Shown: one piece after another, positions 5,801 to 6,388 of the stretch
How the letters are laid out: every line of letters starts with the position of its first letter
Position numbering within the stretch: the first letter of the stretch is position 1
Source of the DNA: Alphaproteobacteria bacterium
GTDB lineage: Bacteria > Pseudomonadota > Alphaproteobacteria > Puniceispirillales > Puniceispirillaceae
Assembly: GCA_016780695.1 (NCBI GenBank)
Contig: JADHLK010000080.1
Coordinates: 1-6,388, forward strand
Reading direction: 5' to 3'
Length of the DNA: 6,388 bases
Notes under the pieces: model-generated
Told to the model about the DNA's origin: nothing
What the model saw: the letters and a program-made list of their open reading frames with translations, nothing else
Database searches by the model: none
Position numbers and translations under genes: made by a program

Positions 5801-6388
5801 ATGGGCGCGTTCGTTACCATTCTGGACAGGATACAAGAGGGGATTGAAGGGCTTGCAAGGGTGCATCGCCTGCTGCCTTGGCTGCTCGCCTGGATCATCC
5901 TGTTGCCGCTGCCATTTATTCTGCAGGCAGTTTTCAGTGAATATTTTGTCGATTTGACCAATCGCATCTGCCTGTTCATCTTGCTGGCGGTCGGGCTAAA
6001 TATCGTTAAGGGTTTTTGCGGTCAGGTGACCGTGGGGCATATTGGTCTTTATGCGATAGGGGCGGTGACCTCTGCCGTGCTGGCTCTGGAGCCGGGCGTT
6101 TTCGGCGGCACATGGGGTTTTGGATGGCCGGTCTGGGCAGCGATACCGATGGCTGTTCTGGTAACCGCGCTGGCCGGTGTTGTTGTGGGTTTGCCTTCAG
6201 TACGGCTGGAAGGGGCGTATCTGGCCCTCGCCACGCTGGGGCTGGGTGAATCGGTTCGGATCATGATCGCTGTGACCCCTGCTTTTGGCTCATCCACTGG
6301 CCTGATGCTGATCCCGCCGCCGGTGATTGGCGGGTTCGTTTTTGACAGTTTCAATAAATATTACTATCTGGTGATGACAGCGGCGCTG
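5801..6388 (+). CDS. livM: HAAT-type ABC importer permease (LivM-like), 3' truncated by window
   Basis: The frame opens at ATG 5801, preceded by AGGA (5789-5792), and stays open to the last base, giving 196 residues of a protein that usually exceeds 300. After a short charged N-terminus, hydrophobic segments lie at roughly 25-43, 56-70, 79-97, 110-131 and 138-158. Diagnostic LivM-type sequence is VGLNIVKGFCGQVTVGHIGL (64-83), continuing into YAIGA, and then LPSVRLEGAYLALATLGLGE (131-150). It would pair with the LivH-like permease to form the inner-membrane channel. Distance from the binding-protein stop is 90 bases and contains the UUCG hairpin, so expression is probably by read-through. The truncation is caused by the window edge; no frameshift is seen. 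A LivG-like ATPase gene is expected downstream. Confidence 0.93.
   Translation, partial: MGAFVTILDRIQEGIEGLARVHRLLPWLLAWIILLPLPFILQAVFSEYFVDLTNRICLFILLAVGLNIVKGFCGQVTVGHIGLYAIGAVTSAVLALEPGVFGGTWGFGWPVWAAIPMAVLVTALAGVVVGLPSVRLEGAYLALATLGLGESVRIMIAVTPAFGSSTGLMLIPPPVIGGFVFDSFNKYYYLVMTAAL

Overview
The window looks like bacterial chromosome, most likely from an alphaproteobacterium. That placement is an inference from the compact gene layout, the moderately GC-rich coding style and the liv-type transporter sitting beside a GntR/FCD regulator and small catabolic enzymes. No rRNA, tRNA, mobile element, CRISPR array or phage gene is visible.

Left part (1-1786, plus strand): the 3' end of a MaoC-like hotdog-fold dehydratase, a complete NAD(P)-dependent short-chain dehydrogenase/reductase (SDR), and, six bases later, a complete TIM-barrel sugar-phosphate isomerase/epimerase-like protein. 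They are tightly spaced and read as the end of a catabolic operon that enters from the left. The last gene ends tail-to-tail with, and overlaps by 7 bases, a GntR-family regulator with an FCD ligand-binding domain on the minus strand (1780-2484).

Middle (2485-2746): a 262-base divergent control region between the regulator and the transporter. It has a very AT-rich half (12% GC over 2491-2540), a perfect AAAATAT-AAG-ATATTTT palindrome next to the regulator start, and a second cluster of CATCAA-type repeats on the transporter side. These are the natural candidates for operator sites.

Right part (2747-6388, plus strand): an ABC importer of the branched-chain amino acid/HAAT type, in the order ATPase (LivF-like), permease (LivH-like), periplasmic binding protein, permease (LivM-like, cut by the window end). 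A LivG-like second ATPase would be expected just outside. The binding-protein gene is bracketed by RNA structure: a multi-hairpin leader in front of a strong Shine-Dalgarno, and a GC-rich hairpin with a UUCG loop behind it. This fits the usual need for more binding protein than membrane subunits.

Working model (inference): the regulator senses a small organic acid or sugar acid and controls both its own gene and the importer. The importer brings in the compound, and the dehydratase/SDR/isomerase enzymes metabolise it. Two residue-level observations, a lost ammonium-recognising Glu in the binding protein and a lost DxxH histidine in the TIM-barrel enzyme, suggest that neither the transport substrate nor the enzyme activity should be copied from the textbook family names. 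I see no clearly novel multi-gene system; most of this is a recognisable uptake-and-catabolism locus with some unusual details.
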